Source: an uncultured Veillonella sp.
GTDB taxonomy: Bacteria; Bacillota; Negativicutes; Veillonellales; Veillonellaceae
Length of the DNA stretch: 9,469 bases
Direction of reading: 5' to 3'
Assembly: GCA_900550175.1 (NCBI GenBank)
Contig: URQX01000064.1
Coordinates: 1-9,469 of the forward strand
The translations under genes were made by a program, and so were the position numbers. Positions 1 through 6,014 of the stretch are shown here, one piece after another. Position 1 is the stretch's first letter, and the number at the start of each line of letters is the position of its first letter. Below the pieces are notes generated by a model. The model did no database searches and was not told the origin of the DNA. It saw only the letters and a list, made by a program, of their open reading frames with translations.

Positions 1-66
1 ATTGATCATGTAGAACCTATGCTTACATTAGAAGGTTTACGCCTTATTTACGAAAGAAATAAATAA
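1..66 (+). CDS. coaX: Type III pantothenate kinase, C-terminal end (partial)
   Basis: Only the last 21 codons and the TAA stop lie in the window, in frame 1. The peptide ends in LTLEGLRLIYERNK, which resembles the conserved C-terminal helix of type III pantothenate kinases (CoaX), the enzymes that phosphorylate pantothenate in the first step of coenzyme A synthesis. The context supports this: in many Firmicutes coaX lies directly upstream of dusB, followed by greA and lysS, exactly the order seen here. No catalytic motif is visible because the gene body is outside the window, so the call rests on a short tail plus gene order. Confidence 0.65.
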   Translation: MDHVEPMLTLEGLRLIYERNK

Positions 67-81
67 TGCTACTATAATATA

Positions 82-97
82 GTTACATATATGTAAC
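82..97. repeat. 16-bp perfect palindrome, possible operator
   Basis: GTTACATATATGTAAC reads the same on both strands. It starts 3 bp after a TATAAT hexamer (73-78), so it would cover the start point if that hexamer is a -10 box, a typical place for a repressor site. The hexamer has no convincing -35 partner at 16-18 bp, so both promoter and operator roles are inferences. In RNA it could also fold as a 6-bp stem with a TATA loop. Confidence 0.35.
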
Positions 98-113
98 GAA
101 GTAGTGTACATTC

Positions 114-140
114 GGGTACAGCTTATGCTGTACCCTTTTT
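114..140 (+). terminator. Intrinsic terminator or attenuator between coaX and dusB
   Basis: GGGTACAGC (114-122) and GCTGTACCC (127-135) form a perfect 9-bp stem with a TTAT loop, followed directly by five T residues (136-140). This is a strong intrinsic terminator for transcripts coming from coaX. The dusB start lies only 20 bp further on, with no room for a separate promoter in between, so dusB must be expressed by read-through or regulated antitermination. Confidence 0.8.
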
Positions 141-160
141 GTTAGGGGATATAGAATTAT

Positions 161-1147
161 ATGAACAATAAACAATGGCAAATCGGGTCCGTCAAAATTG
201 ACGGGCAAGCCATACTAGCGCCAATGGCAGGGGTTAGCGATATTGCCTATCGTTTACTTGCTAAAGAGCATGGCGCCGCCTTGGTATGTACCGAAATGGT
301 AAGTGCTATGGGCATTAAATATAAAAATGAGCGCACTCATGAATTGTTGCGTCTTGAAGAGGTAGAACGACCTGTTTCTATGCAAATTTTCGGGTCTAAT
401 CCAGAGGCTATTGCCATCGGTGCAAAGGTTGTAGCTGATGCGGGGGCCGATATTGTAGATATCAATATGGGCTGTCCTGTTAAAAAAGTCGTTTCCTCCG
501 GTGATGGCTCTGCACTTATGAAGAATCCTGACTTAGCTGCACGCGTAGCAGAGGCTGCAGTTAAGGCTGTTGATGTGCCTGTAACAGTGAAAATGCGTAT
601 TGGTTGGGATAGTGATTCTATCAATGTAGTAGACTTTGCAAAACGCATAGAATCTACAGGGGTCGCAGCTATCGCCGTACATGGCCGTACAAAGGAACAA
701 ATGTACAGCGGTCATGCGGACTGGTCCTATATTAAGTCTGTAAAAGAGGCTGTGTCTGTTCCAGTTATTGGCAATGGTGATATAGTGGAACCAGAGGATG
801 CGAAACGCATGCTCGATGAAACTGGGTGTGATGCGGTAATGGTTGGCCGCGGTGCGCAGGGAAATCCGTGGATTTTCGGTCGCATACATCATTATTTAGC
901 GACTGGTGAAGTGTTACCGGCTCCGACCGATATTGAACGTCTAGATATGTTGTTACAGCATTTTGATCTATTGTGCCAATACAAGGGTGAGAGTATGGCT
1001 GTTAAGGAGATACGTACCCATGCAGGGTGGTATATGAAGGGGCTTCCTGAATCTGCATATTGGCGTAATCGAGTGAATACAATTCACACCGTAACAAGTT
1101 TTCACAATGAGCTAGAAACATATCGTAAAATACTGGCAGAAATGTAG
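161..1147 (+). CDS. dusB: tRNA-dihydrouridine synthase, DusB family
   Basis: This FMN enzyme reduces specific uridines in the tRNA D-arm to dihydrouridine using NAD(P)H. The 328-residue product has the usual Dus layout: a TIM barrel over roughly residues 10-245, then a C-terminal helical tRNA-binding domain. Visible motifs are the FMN-binding LAPMAGVSD (19-27), INMGCPVKKV (101-110) with the catalytic Cys105, KMRIGW (144-149), HGRT (174-177), GNGDI (204-208) and the phosphate-binding MVGRGAQGNPWIF (227-239). INMGCP followed by KKV is typical of DusB. The ATG is preceded by an AGGGGA site at 144-149, somewhat far at 11 nt. The gene follows coaX and precedes greA, as in many Firmicutes. A strong hairpin just upstream suggests regulated or partial read-through expression. 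No truncation or unusual residue is seen. Confidence 0.95.
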   Translation: MNNKQWQIGSVKIDGQAILAPMAGVSDIAYRLLAKEHGAALVCTEMVSAMGIKYKNERTHELLRLEEVERPVSMQIFGSNPEAIAIGAKVVADAGADIVDINMGCPVKKVVSSGDGSALMKNPDLAARVAEAAVKAVDVPVTVKMRIGWDSDSINVVDFAKRIESTGVAAIAVHGRTKEQMYSGHADWSYIKSVKEAVSVPVIGNGDIVEPEDAKRMLDETGCDAVMVGRGAQGNPWIFGRIHHYLATGEVLPAPTDIERLDMLLQHFDLLCQYKGESMAVKEIRTHAGWYMKGLPESAYWRNRVNTIHTVTSFHNELETYRKILAEM

Positions 1148-1152
1148 TCAGA

Positions 1153-1181
1153 TTGACAAATGTACAGTATTTTTATATAAT
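1153..1181 (+). promoter_or_regulatory. Consensus sigma-70 promoter for greA-lysS
   Basis: TTGACA (1153-1158) and TATAAT (1176-1181) both match the consensus at every position and are separated by the optimal 17 bp. The -35 box begins only 5 bp after the dusB stop codon. Transcription should start near 1188, giving a leader of about 86 nt before greA. Such a perfect match predicts strong constitutive initiation, so control is likely to come after initiation. Confidence 0.9.
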
Positions 1182-1208
1182 GGTTGAGATAATTTAGAAA
1201 TGAAAGAT

Positions 1209-1237
1209 AAGGTGTCATCTTACTATGGCACTTTTTT
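1209..1237 (+). terminator. Terminator-like hairpin in the greA leader
   Basis: AAGGTGTCAT (1209-1218) pairs with ATGGCACTTT (1225-1234) through 10 bp including two G-U pairs, with a CTTACT loop and a run of six T residues (1232-1237). It lies downstream of the predicted start near 1188 and upstream of greA. It therefore cannot be only a dusB terminator: RNA from the greA promoter must also pass it. Terminated transcripts would be about 50 nt. The stem is only moderately GC-rich, so termination is probably partial. Confidence 0.65.
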
Positions 1238-1273
1238 CTTATTTAATTTATAGGTAGAAAGAGTGGGGTACCC

Positions 1274-1747
1274 ATGGCAGACGTAAAAGAAACATTACTT
1301 ACCGCCGAAGGTTTAAAGAAATTAGAAGAAGAATTAACGTATTATAAATCTGTACGTCGTATTGAAGTGTCTGAACGTATTAAGACAGCTATTGAATATG
1401 GCGATATCAGTGAAAACTCTGAATATGATGATGCAAAAAATGAACAAGCTTTCATCGAAGGCCATATTGTAGAGCTTGAAAATAAAATTAACACTGCGAA
1501 AATCATCGACGAATCCGTAAAAGGTGATGTTGTATCCGTAGGTAGCAAAGTAACTGTATTAGATACAATGTACAATGATGAATTAGAATATGTTATCGTT
1601 GGTTCCTCTGAAGCGGATCCATTCAACAATCGTATCTCTAACGAATCTCCTGTAGGTAAAGCTATTTTGGGCAAACGTAAAGGTGATGAAGTAGAAGTTT
1701 CCACACCAGATGGTCCTGTTACATTCAAAGTGTTAGCAATCCAATAA
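1274..1747 (+). CDS. greA: Transcription elongation factor GreA
   Basis: GreA inserts its coiled coil into the RNA polymerase secondary channel and stimulates cleavage of backtracked RNA, which rescues stalled complexes. The 157-residue product has the standard length and two domains: an N-terminal coiled coil (about 1-77) and a C-terminal FKBP-like domain (about 80-156). The coiled-coil tip carries GDISENSEY (43-51), matching the GDLSENAEY tip of GreA, with the acidic residues Asp44 and Glu47 that coordinate the catalytic magnesium. SPVGKAILGK (125-134) is the conserved C-terminal motif. A purine-rich GAGTGGGG site lies 5 nt before the ATG. Codon use is biased in the manner of a highly expressed gene, as in lysS. 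It is followed by lysS after 29 bp, probably as one transcript. Confidence 0.97.
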   Translation: MADVKETLLTAEGLKKLEEELTYYKSVRRIEVSERIKTAIEYGDISENSEYDDAKNEQAFIEGHIVELENKINTAKIIDESVKGDVVSVGSKVTVLDTMYNDELEYVIVGSSEADPFNNRISNESPVGKAILGKRKGDEVEVSTPDGPVTFKVLAIQ

Positions 1748-1776
1748 TTTACATTTACTGACGAAGAGGCGATAAC

Positions 1777-3300
1777 ATGAGTGAAGAAATTAAAAATGTA
1801 CAAGAAGAGCTGAATGAGCAAATGCAAATTCGCCGCGACAAATTAGCTGAATATGAAGCGGATGGTATCTATCCATTTGGTCAACGTTTTGTTGTAAAAG
1901 ATAATGCAAAAGACATTAAAGATGACTTCTTCTTGAAATATGACGGTCAACCTGTAGTTATTGCAGGCCGTTTGATGACAATCCGTTCCCATGGTAAAAC
2001 AGCATTTGCGAATATGCGTGATAAATCTGGCGATATTCAAGTATATTTCCGTAAAGATGTATTGGGTGAAGATGCTTATAAATACGTAAAAATGCTTGAT
2101 ATCGGTGATATCATCGGTGTTGAAGGTCACGTATTTAAAACTCATACAGGGGAAGTTACAATTAAAGTTAACAAATTAACATTGTTATCTAAATCTTTGC
2201 GTCCATTACCAGAAAAATGGCATGGTTTAAAGGATACAGAGCTTCGTTACCGTCAACGTTATGTTGATTTGATTGTAAATCCTGAAGTGCGTGATACATT
2301 TGTAAAACGCTCCCAAATCGTTGCAAAGATTCGCGAATATATGATGCGTGATGGCTTCATGGAAGTAGAAACACCAATGATGCATGCTATCCCTGGTGGT
2401 GCTGCTGCTCGTCCATTCATTACACACCATAATGCGCTTGATATCGATATTTACATGCGTATTGCTCCAGAATTGTATCTCAAACGCTTGATTGTTGGTG
2501 GTATGGACCGCGTATTCGAAATGAACCGTTGCTTCCGTAACGAAGGTATCGACAACCGTCATAATCCAGAGTTCACTACTATCGAATCCTACCAAGCTTA
2601 TGGCGATGTAGAGGATGCAATTCGCTTAACTGAAAATCTTGTGTCTTACTGTGCTCAAGAAGTTCTAGGTACACAAGAAATTACATACCAAGGTACAGAA
2701 ATCAATTTGACTCCACCTTGGAATCGTATCACAATGGCTGAAGGTGTAAAAAAATACACTGGTGAAGATTTTGATGCGGTTACTACTGTAGAAGAAGCTC
2801 GTGCTATTGCAGATCGCTTAAATGTAGAATATACAGAAAATGATGGTATTGGTAAAATCCTAAATCTTTGCTTCGAAGATTATGTAGAAGAAAACTTGAT
2901 TCAACCAACTATTGTATATGGTCATCCAAAAGAAATTTCTCCACTTGCTAAAGCAAGTCGTGAAAATCCATTGGCTACAGAACGTTTTGAAGCATTCATT
3001 TATGGCCGTGAATTGGCAAATGGCTTCTCCGAGTTAAATGACCCAATCGATCAAAAACAACGTTTCTTGGATCAATTGAAAGAACGTGAAGCTGGTGATG
3101 ATGAAGCTCACCGCATGGATGAAGACTTCGTTACTGCTCTTGAATACGGTTTACCTCCAACAGCTGGTTTAGGTGTTGGTATTGACCGTCTTGTTATGTT
3201 CTTAACAGACTCTGCATCTATCCGCGATGTATTGTTGTTCCCATTGATGAAACCAGAAGCTCCTAAGCATATTGAAGCTGAAGAAGAAGCAGCTGAATAA
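1777..3300 (+). CDS. lysS: Lysyl-tRNA synthetase, class II
   Basis: LysRS activates lysine with ATP and charges tRNA-Lys. The 507-residue protein shows the full class II layout: a short N-terminal helix, an OB-fold anticodon-binding domain (about 58-150, including VVIAGRLMTIRSHGK), and the catalytic core. Motif 1 falls around 183-206 (MEVETPMM), motif 2 around 245-272 (RVFEMNRCFRNEGID and HNPEF), and motif 3 around 463-484 (AGLGVGIDRLVM). The family signature NGFSELNDP is at 415-423. The C-terminus ends in a Glu/Ala-rich tail. An AGAGG site lies 7 nt before the ATG. The gene is 29 bp downstream of greA without a promoter between, indicating co-transcription, and it is closed by a strong terminator. 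All key motifs are intact. Confidence 0.98.
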   Translation: MSEEIKNVQEELNEQMQIRRDKLAEYEADGIYPFGQRFVVKDNAKDIKDDFFLKYDGQPVVIAGRLMTIRSHGKTAFANMRDKSGDIQVYFRKDVLGEDAYKYVKMLDIGDIIGVEGHVFKTHTGEVTIKVNKLTLLSKSLRPLPEKWHGLKDTELRYRQRYVDLIVNPEVRDTFVKRSQIVAKIREYMMRDGFMEVETPMMHAIPGGAAARPFITHHNALDIDIYMRIAPELYLKRLIVGGMDRVFEMNRCFRNEGIDNRHNPEFTTIESYQAYGDVEDAIRLTENLVSYCAQEVLGTQEITYQGTEINLTPPWNRITMAEGVKKYTGEDFDAVTTVEEARAIADRLNVEYTENDGIGKILNLCFEDYVEENLIQPTIVYGHPKEISPLAKASRENPLATERFEAFIYGRELANGFSELNDPIDQKQRFLDQLKEREAGDDEAHRMDEDFVTALEYGLPPTAGLGVGIDRLVMFLTDSASIRDVLLFPLMKPEAPKHIEAEEEAAE

Positions 3301-3309
3301 TCTAAAACT

Positions 3310-3345
3310 AAAAGGCTCCCTATTCTTTGAGTAGGGAGTCTTTTT
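3310..3345 (+). terminator. Intrinsic terminator of greA-lysS
   Basis: AAAAGGCTCCCTA (3310-3322) pairs with TAGGGAGTCTTTT (3332-3344) over 13 bp with one G-U pair. The loop is 9 nt and the 3' arm runs into a five-T tract (3341-3345). It starts 10 bp after the lysS stop and marks the end of the operon. Confidence 0.92.
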
Positions 3346-3387
3346 ATTCGTCATATGTTGTTAATAGTATATTTTATTCTATATATG

Positions 3388-3415
3388 TTGACGTAGTATA
3401 TAAATGATACATAGT
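3388..3415 (+). promoter_or_regulatory. Possible promoter of the ornithine decarboxylase gene
   Basis: TTGACG (3388-3393, 5 of 6 consensus) is followed after 16 bp by CATAGT (3410-3415, 4 of 6). An alternative -10, TATAAA at 3399-3404, has no good -35 partner. A promoter is needed here because the lysS terminator precedes the gene. The 8-mer ATATGTTG occurs twice, at 3353-3360 and 3383-3390, exactly 30 bp apart, which might be a regulator site or chance in AT-rich DNA. Confidence 0.35.
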
Positions 3416-3432
3416 TATGAAAGGAGGAGGCT

Positions 3433-5607
3433 GTGAAACATTTAAAGATTGCTTTATCTGATTCCGTACAATCCAGAATTAGTTCTATAGAGGGCCGTAT
3501 ATGTGTTCCTGTTTATGATACAGATTTTATAGATGTAGGTGCCGTAGTCATCGGTGATTGTGATTTAGATCTTGTCAATAATAATCAAATTCATATATTG
3601 GGTATACCTATTATTGTTCTAAGATTTGATGAAACTAGCGATTTATCTTTTTATAAGGAGCGCATAGCATCGATTATAGATTTTTCATCTATAAGTTTGG
3701 ACGACTGCAAATCAGAGATCGAAAAACTAGTTGTAAATTATGAATCCTCTATTTTACCACCATTTTTCAGTGCTTTATCCGATTACGTGGGGGAACGAAA
3801 CTCACAGTTCGATTGTCCAGGCCATCAAGGTGGTCAGTTCTTCTATAAACATCCTACAGGTCGTGCCTTTTATAATTTCTTTGGAGAAAATATATTTAGA
3901 GCAGACCTTTGTAATGCAGATGTAAAATTAGGGGATCTTTTAATTCACGAAGGCTATGCTTATGATGCGCAAGCGCATGCAGCTAAAGTCTATAATGCTG
4001 ATAAAACTTATTTTGTGTTAAATGGTACATCTTCAGCGAATAAGGTAGTTCTTAATGCTCTTTTAACACCAGGGGATATTATTTTATATGATCGGAATAA
4101 CCATAAATCCATTTGCCACGGAGGCCTTGTTATGTCAGGTGCAACGCCTATATATCTTGAAACAGCACGCAATCCTTTTGGCTCCATTGGAGGTATTTTA
4201 GATCATTGTTTTGATGAAAGTTATATTCGTCAATTAATCGGTGAAAAATCCCCTCAAAAAGCAAAGGCAAAGCGCCCTATTCGATTGGCGGTAATTCAAT
4301 TGGGGACCTATGATGGTACAATTTATAATGCTCGTCAAGTAGTAGATAAAATAGGGCACCTTTGTGACTATATTTTCTTTGACTCTGCGTGGGTGGGATA
4401 TGAACAGTTTATTCCTATGATGAAAGATTGTAGTCCCCTATTATTAGAGTTAGGTCCAAATGATCCTGGGATTTTAGTAACCCAATCGGTACATAAGCAA
4501 CAAGCTGGCTTTTCACAAACCTCTCAAATTCATAAGAAGGATAGTCATATAAAGGGGCAAGACCGTTATGTAGATCATAAACGTTTTAATAATTCCTTTA
4601 TGATGCATGCATCTACCTCTCCATTTTATCCGTTATTTGCATCTCTCGATGTAAATGCGAAAATCCATAAAGGTGAACTAGGTCAAAATTTATGGCGTGA
4701 ATGTGTTGAAGTTGCTATTGATGCTCGTAAAGCCGTATTGAAGCACTGCAAATATCTCCGCCCTTTGGTACCACCTATAGTGCATGGCAAAAAATGGGAA
4801 GACGGAAATACGCAGGATATGGCAGGTGATGTAGATTACTTTGCTTTTGAACCGGAAGCCAAGTGGCACTCGTTTAAAGGCTATGGTAAGGGGCAATATT
4901 TTATCGATCCTTGTAAATTTCAACTGATTACACCAGGAATTAATGTAGAGACTGGCGAATATGAAGAGTTTGGCATCCCTGCTAATATTCTTGCTAATTA
5001 TTTACGGGAAAATCGAATTATCCCTGAAAAATGTGATTTAAATACGATTTTATTCCTTATGACACCAGCAGAAACTCAAAGTAAGATGGATGAGCTCGTA
5101 GCGGAACTCATTCGTTTTGAAGACCACATAGAATGTGATGCACCAATGGAAGAGGTACTGCCATCTATTTACTTTAGTCATATAGAGAAATATAAAGGTT
5201 ATAGTATTTGTCAGCTCTGTCAAGAAATGCATGATTTTTATAAGTCTAGAAATGTAAGCCTCTTACAACAACGGCTATTTTCTCGTGAATATTTCCCTAA
5301 CTATGTAATGAATCCACAAGAGGCAAATTTTGAGTTTCAACGTAACAAGGGAGAATTAGTGCCGCTATGCGAAGCAGAAGGGCGTATTGCTCTTGAGGGC
5401 GCTCTTCCATACCCACCAGGTGTATTGTGTGTACAACCAGGAGAACGTTGGTCGAAGACAGCTTGCGACTATTTCTTGGCTTTAGAGGAAGGTATTAATC
5501 TGTTGCCGGGTTTTGCGCCAGAAATACAAGGTGTATACATTACTGAACAATCTAATGGCTATAAACAAGCCTATGGCTATGTATTGAAAAAAGAATATGA
5601 AATGTAA
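3433..5607 (+). CDS. speF: Ornithine decarboxylase, large PLP fold-I type
   Basis: It converts ornithine to putrescine and CO2 in the cytoplasm, consuming a proton. The 724-residue length and domain order match the bacterial Orn/Lys/Arg decarboxylases: N-terminal wing domain (about 1-105), PLP-binding core (about 106-565) and C-terminal domain. Conserved stretches include DCPGHQGG (127-134), FRADLCNADV (155-164), LNGTSSANKVV (196-206), RNNHKS (221-226, His224 stacking on PLP), FDSAWVGYEQF (316-326, Asp318 contacting the PLP nitrogen) and SVHKQQAGFSQ (352-362) with the Schiff-base Lys355. From memory, core and C-terminal sequences are strikingly close to E. coli SpeC/SpeF, which favours ornithine over lysine or arginine; the wing domain is much more divergent. 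The start is GTG, chosen for the AAGGAGG site 5 nt upstream. The gene stands alone: no putrescine-ornithine antiporter (potE) lies beside it. SpeC (biosynthetic) versus SpeF (inducible) cannot be decided. Confidence 0.9.
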   Translation: MKHLKIALSDSVQSRISSIEGRICVPVYDTDFIDVGAVVIGDCDLDLVNNNQIHILGIPIIVLRFDETSDLSFYKERIASIIDFSSISLDDCKSEIEKLVVNYESSILPPFFSALSDYVGERNSQFDCPGHQGGQFFYKHPTGRAFYNFFGENIFRADLCNADVKLGDLLIHEGYAYDAQAHAAKVYNADKTYFVLNGTSSANKVVLNALLTPGDIILYDRNNHKSICHGGLVMSGATPIYLETARNPFGSIGGILDHCFDESYIRQLIGEKSPQKAKAKRPIRLAVIQLGTYDGTIYNARQVVDKIGHLCDYIFFDSAWVGYEQFIPMMKDCSPLLLELGPNDPGILVTQSVHKQQAGFSQTSQIHKKDSHIKGQDRYVDHKRFNNSFMMHASTSPFYPLFASLDVNAKIHKGELGQNLWRECVEVAIDARKAVLKHCKYLRPLVPPIVHGKKWEDGNTQDMAGDVDYFAFEPEAKWHSFKGYGKGQYFIDPCKFQLITPGINVETGEYEEFGIPANILANYLRENRIIPEKCDLNTILFLMTPAETQSKMDELVAELIRFEDHIECDAPMEEVLPSIYFSHIEKYKGYSICQLCQEMHDFYKSRNVSLLQQRLFSREYFPNYVMNPQEANFEFQRNKGELVPLCEAEGRIALEGALPYPPGVLCVQPGERWSKTACDYFLALEEGINLLPGFAPEIQGVYITEQSNGYKQAYGYVLKKEYEM

Positions 5608-5674
5608 GATTATACGATAGAATACAAGGATTATAGGAATTTACTGAATTAATAAATCTATAGAAAATAGTTTT

Positions 5675-5703
5675 TTAGATTAACTAACAATAATCTGATT
5701 TTT
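5675..5703 (+). terminator. Weak candidate terminator of the decarboxylase gene
   Basis: TTAGATTA (5675-5682) pairs with TAATCTGA (5691-5698) over 8 bp including one G-U pair, with an 8-nt loop and a five-T tract (5699-5703). It is AT-rich and so thermodynamically weak. Its position 68 bp after the stop and just before the next promoter supports the role. Confidence 0.35.
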
Positions 5704-5714
5704 ATTAATAATTA

Positions 5715-5743
5715 TTGACAGCGTATAAAAATAACTTTATACT
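5715..5743 (+). promoter_or_regulatory. Strong promoter for the purine permease-deaminase unit
   Basis: TTGACA (5715-5720, perfect) is followed after exactly 17 bp by TATACT (5738-5743, 5 of 6). Transcription should begin near 5750. A second possible -10, TATGAT at 5860-5865, lies closer to the RNA element but has no recognisable -35 box, so it is less likely to be the main start. Confidence 0.7.
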
Positions 5744-5878
5744 AAGCCTATAAAATGCGATGAACACATAATCTTAATGACAAAAACTCATTAAATGAAT
5801 TTCTTTCTTATTTAATTTTCATACCTATCAATGAGAAGATGATTTAAATTTTATAGTAATATGATATTCCTTGTATAA

Positions 5879-5966
5879 CCTTGACGTGATGGGTCAAGGC
5901 TCTCTAGCGTAAACCGGTATTTACGACTACAAGAGCTTATTTTTGATGCTCTTGTAGTCGTTTTTT
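5879..5966 (+). promoter_or_regulatory. Candidate riboswitch with mutually exclusive antiterminator and terminator
   Basis: P1: CCTTGAC (5879-5885) pairs perfectly with GTCAAGG (5893-5899), loop GTGATGG. P2: CGTAAA (5908-5913) pairs with TTTACG (5920-5925), loop CCGGTA. P2 can be extended by TAG/CTA (5905-5907 with 5927-5929) and GCTCT/AGAGC (5899-5903 with 5932-5936) into a long antiterminator. The terminator is a perfect 13-bp stem, CGACTACAAGAGC (5924-5936) with GCTCTTGTAGTCG (5948-5960), and a six-T tract (5961-5966). Terminator and extended P2 compete for 5924-5936, the hallmark of a transcriptional switch. Loop P1 TGG could kiss loop P2 CCG. Downstream genes import and deaminate guanine, so a purine-related ligand is the simple guess. 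It lacks the three-way junction and conserved core of the classical purine riboswitch. The architecture recalls the guanidine-IV (mepA) class from memory only. A protein-controlled attenuator is an alternative. Confidence 0.75.
5924..5966 (+). terminator. Regulated intrinsic terminator in the permease leader
   Basis: A 13-bp perfect stem with an 11-nt loop and six T residues ends 48 bp before the permease start codon. There is no gene immediately upstream for it to terminate, because the decarboxylase ended more than 300 bp earlier and a strong promoter lies between. It therefore most likely acts as an attenuator for the permease transcript. Confidence 0.88.
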
Positions 5967-6014
5967 ATTTATCTACTTTATTTTCTTTTTCTAAAAGTTT
6001 GGGAGGTAAATGAG

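Larger units (their letters stand above)
5608..6014 (+). other. 407-bp regulatory intergenic region
   Basis: This very AT-rich gap separates the decarboxylase from the purine permease and contains no credible protein gene; the longest ATG frames here run only a few codons. In order it holds a weak terminator (5675-5703), a strong promoter (5715-5743), a small hairpin with arms TTAATGA (5774-5780) and TCATTAA (5788-5794), a structured RNA element (5879-5966), and the permease ribosome-binding site GGGAGG (6001-6006). The leader RNA from the strong promoter would be about 265 nt, unusually long for a simple permease gene. Confidence 0.75.

Noticed and set aside
337..892. Minus-strand open frames across dusB
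   Set aside because: They lie wholly within the well-supported dusB gene, show no family motifs and look like translations of the opposite strand of a conserved gene.
3353..3390. Direct repeat ATATGTTG before the decarboxylase gene
   Set aside because: Two 8-mers 30 bp apart in very AT-rich DNA are not strong enough alone to call an operator; mentioned only with the promoter.
3417..3461. Short ATG frame overlapping the decarboxylase start
   Set aside because: It begins inside the decarboxylase leader in another frame, has no Shine-Dalgarno site of its own and ends after about 14 codons. The GTG at 3433 with AAGGAGG is clearly the real start.
5889..5912. Seven-codon ATG frame within the RNA switch
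   Set aside because: It has no ribosome-binding site, and its codons are fully accounted for by the paired stems.
5879..5966. Classical purine (guanine/adenine) riboswitch
   Set aside because: The location invites it, but the three-way junction and its conserved single-stranded core are absent; the element has two adjacent hairpins instead.
5879..5966. Fluoride riboswitch, suggested by GATGG and TAAAC
   Set aside because: The strings fall in different structural positions from the fluoride aptamer, and no matching 3' pseudoknot strand is present.
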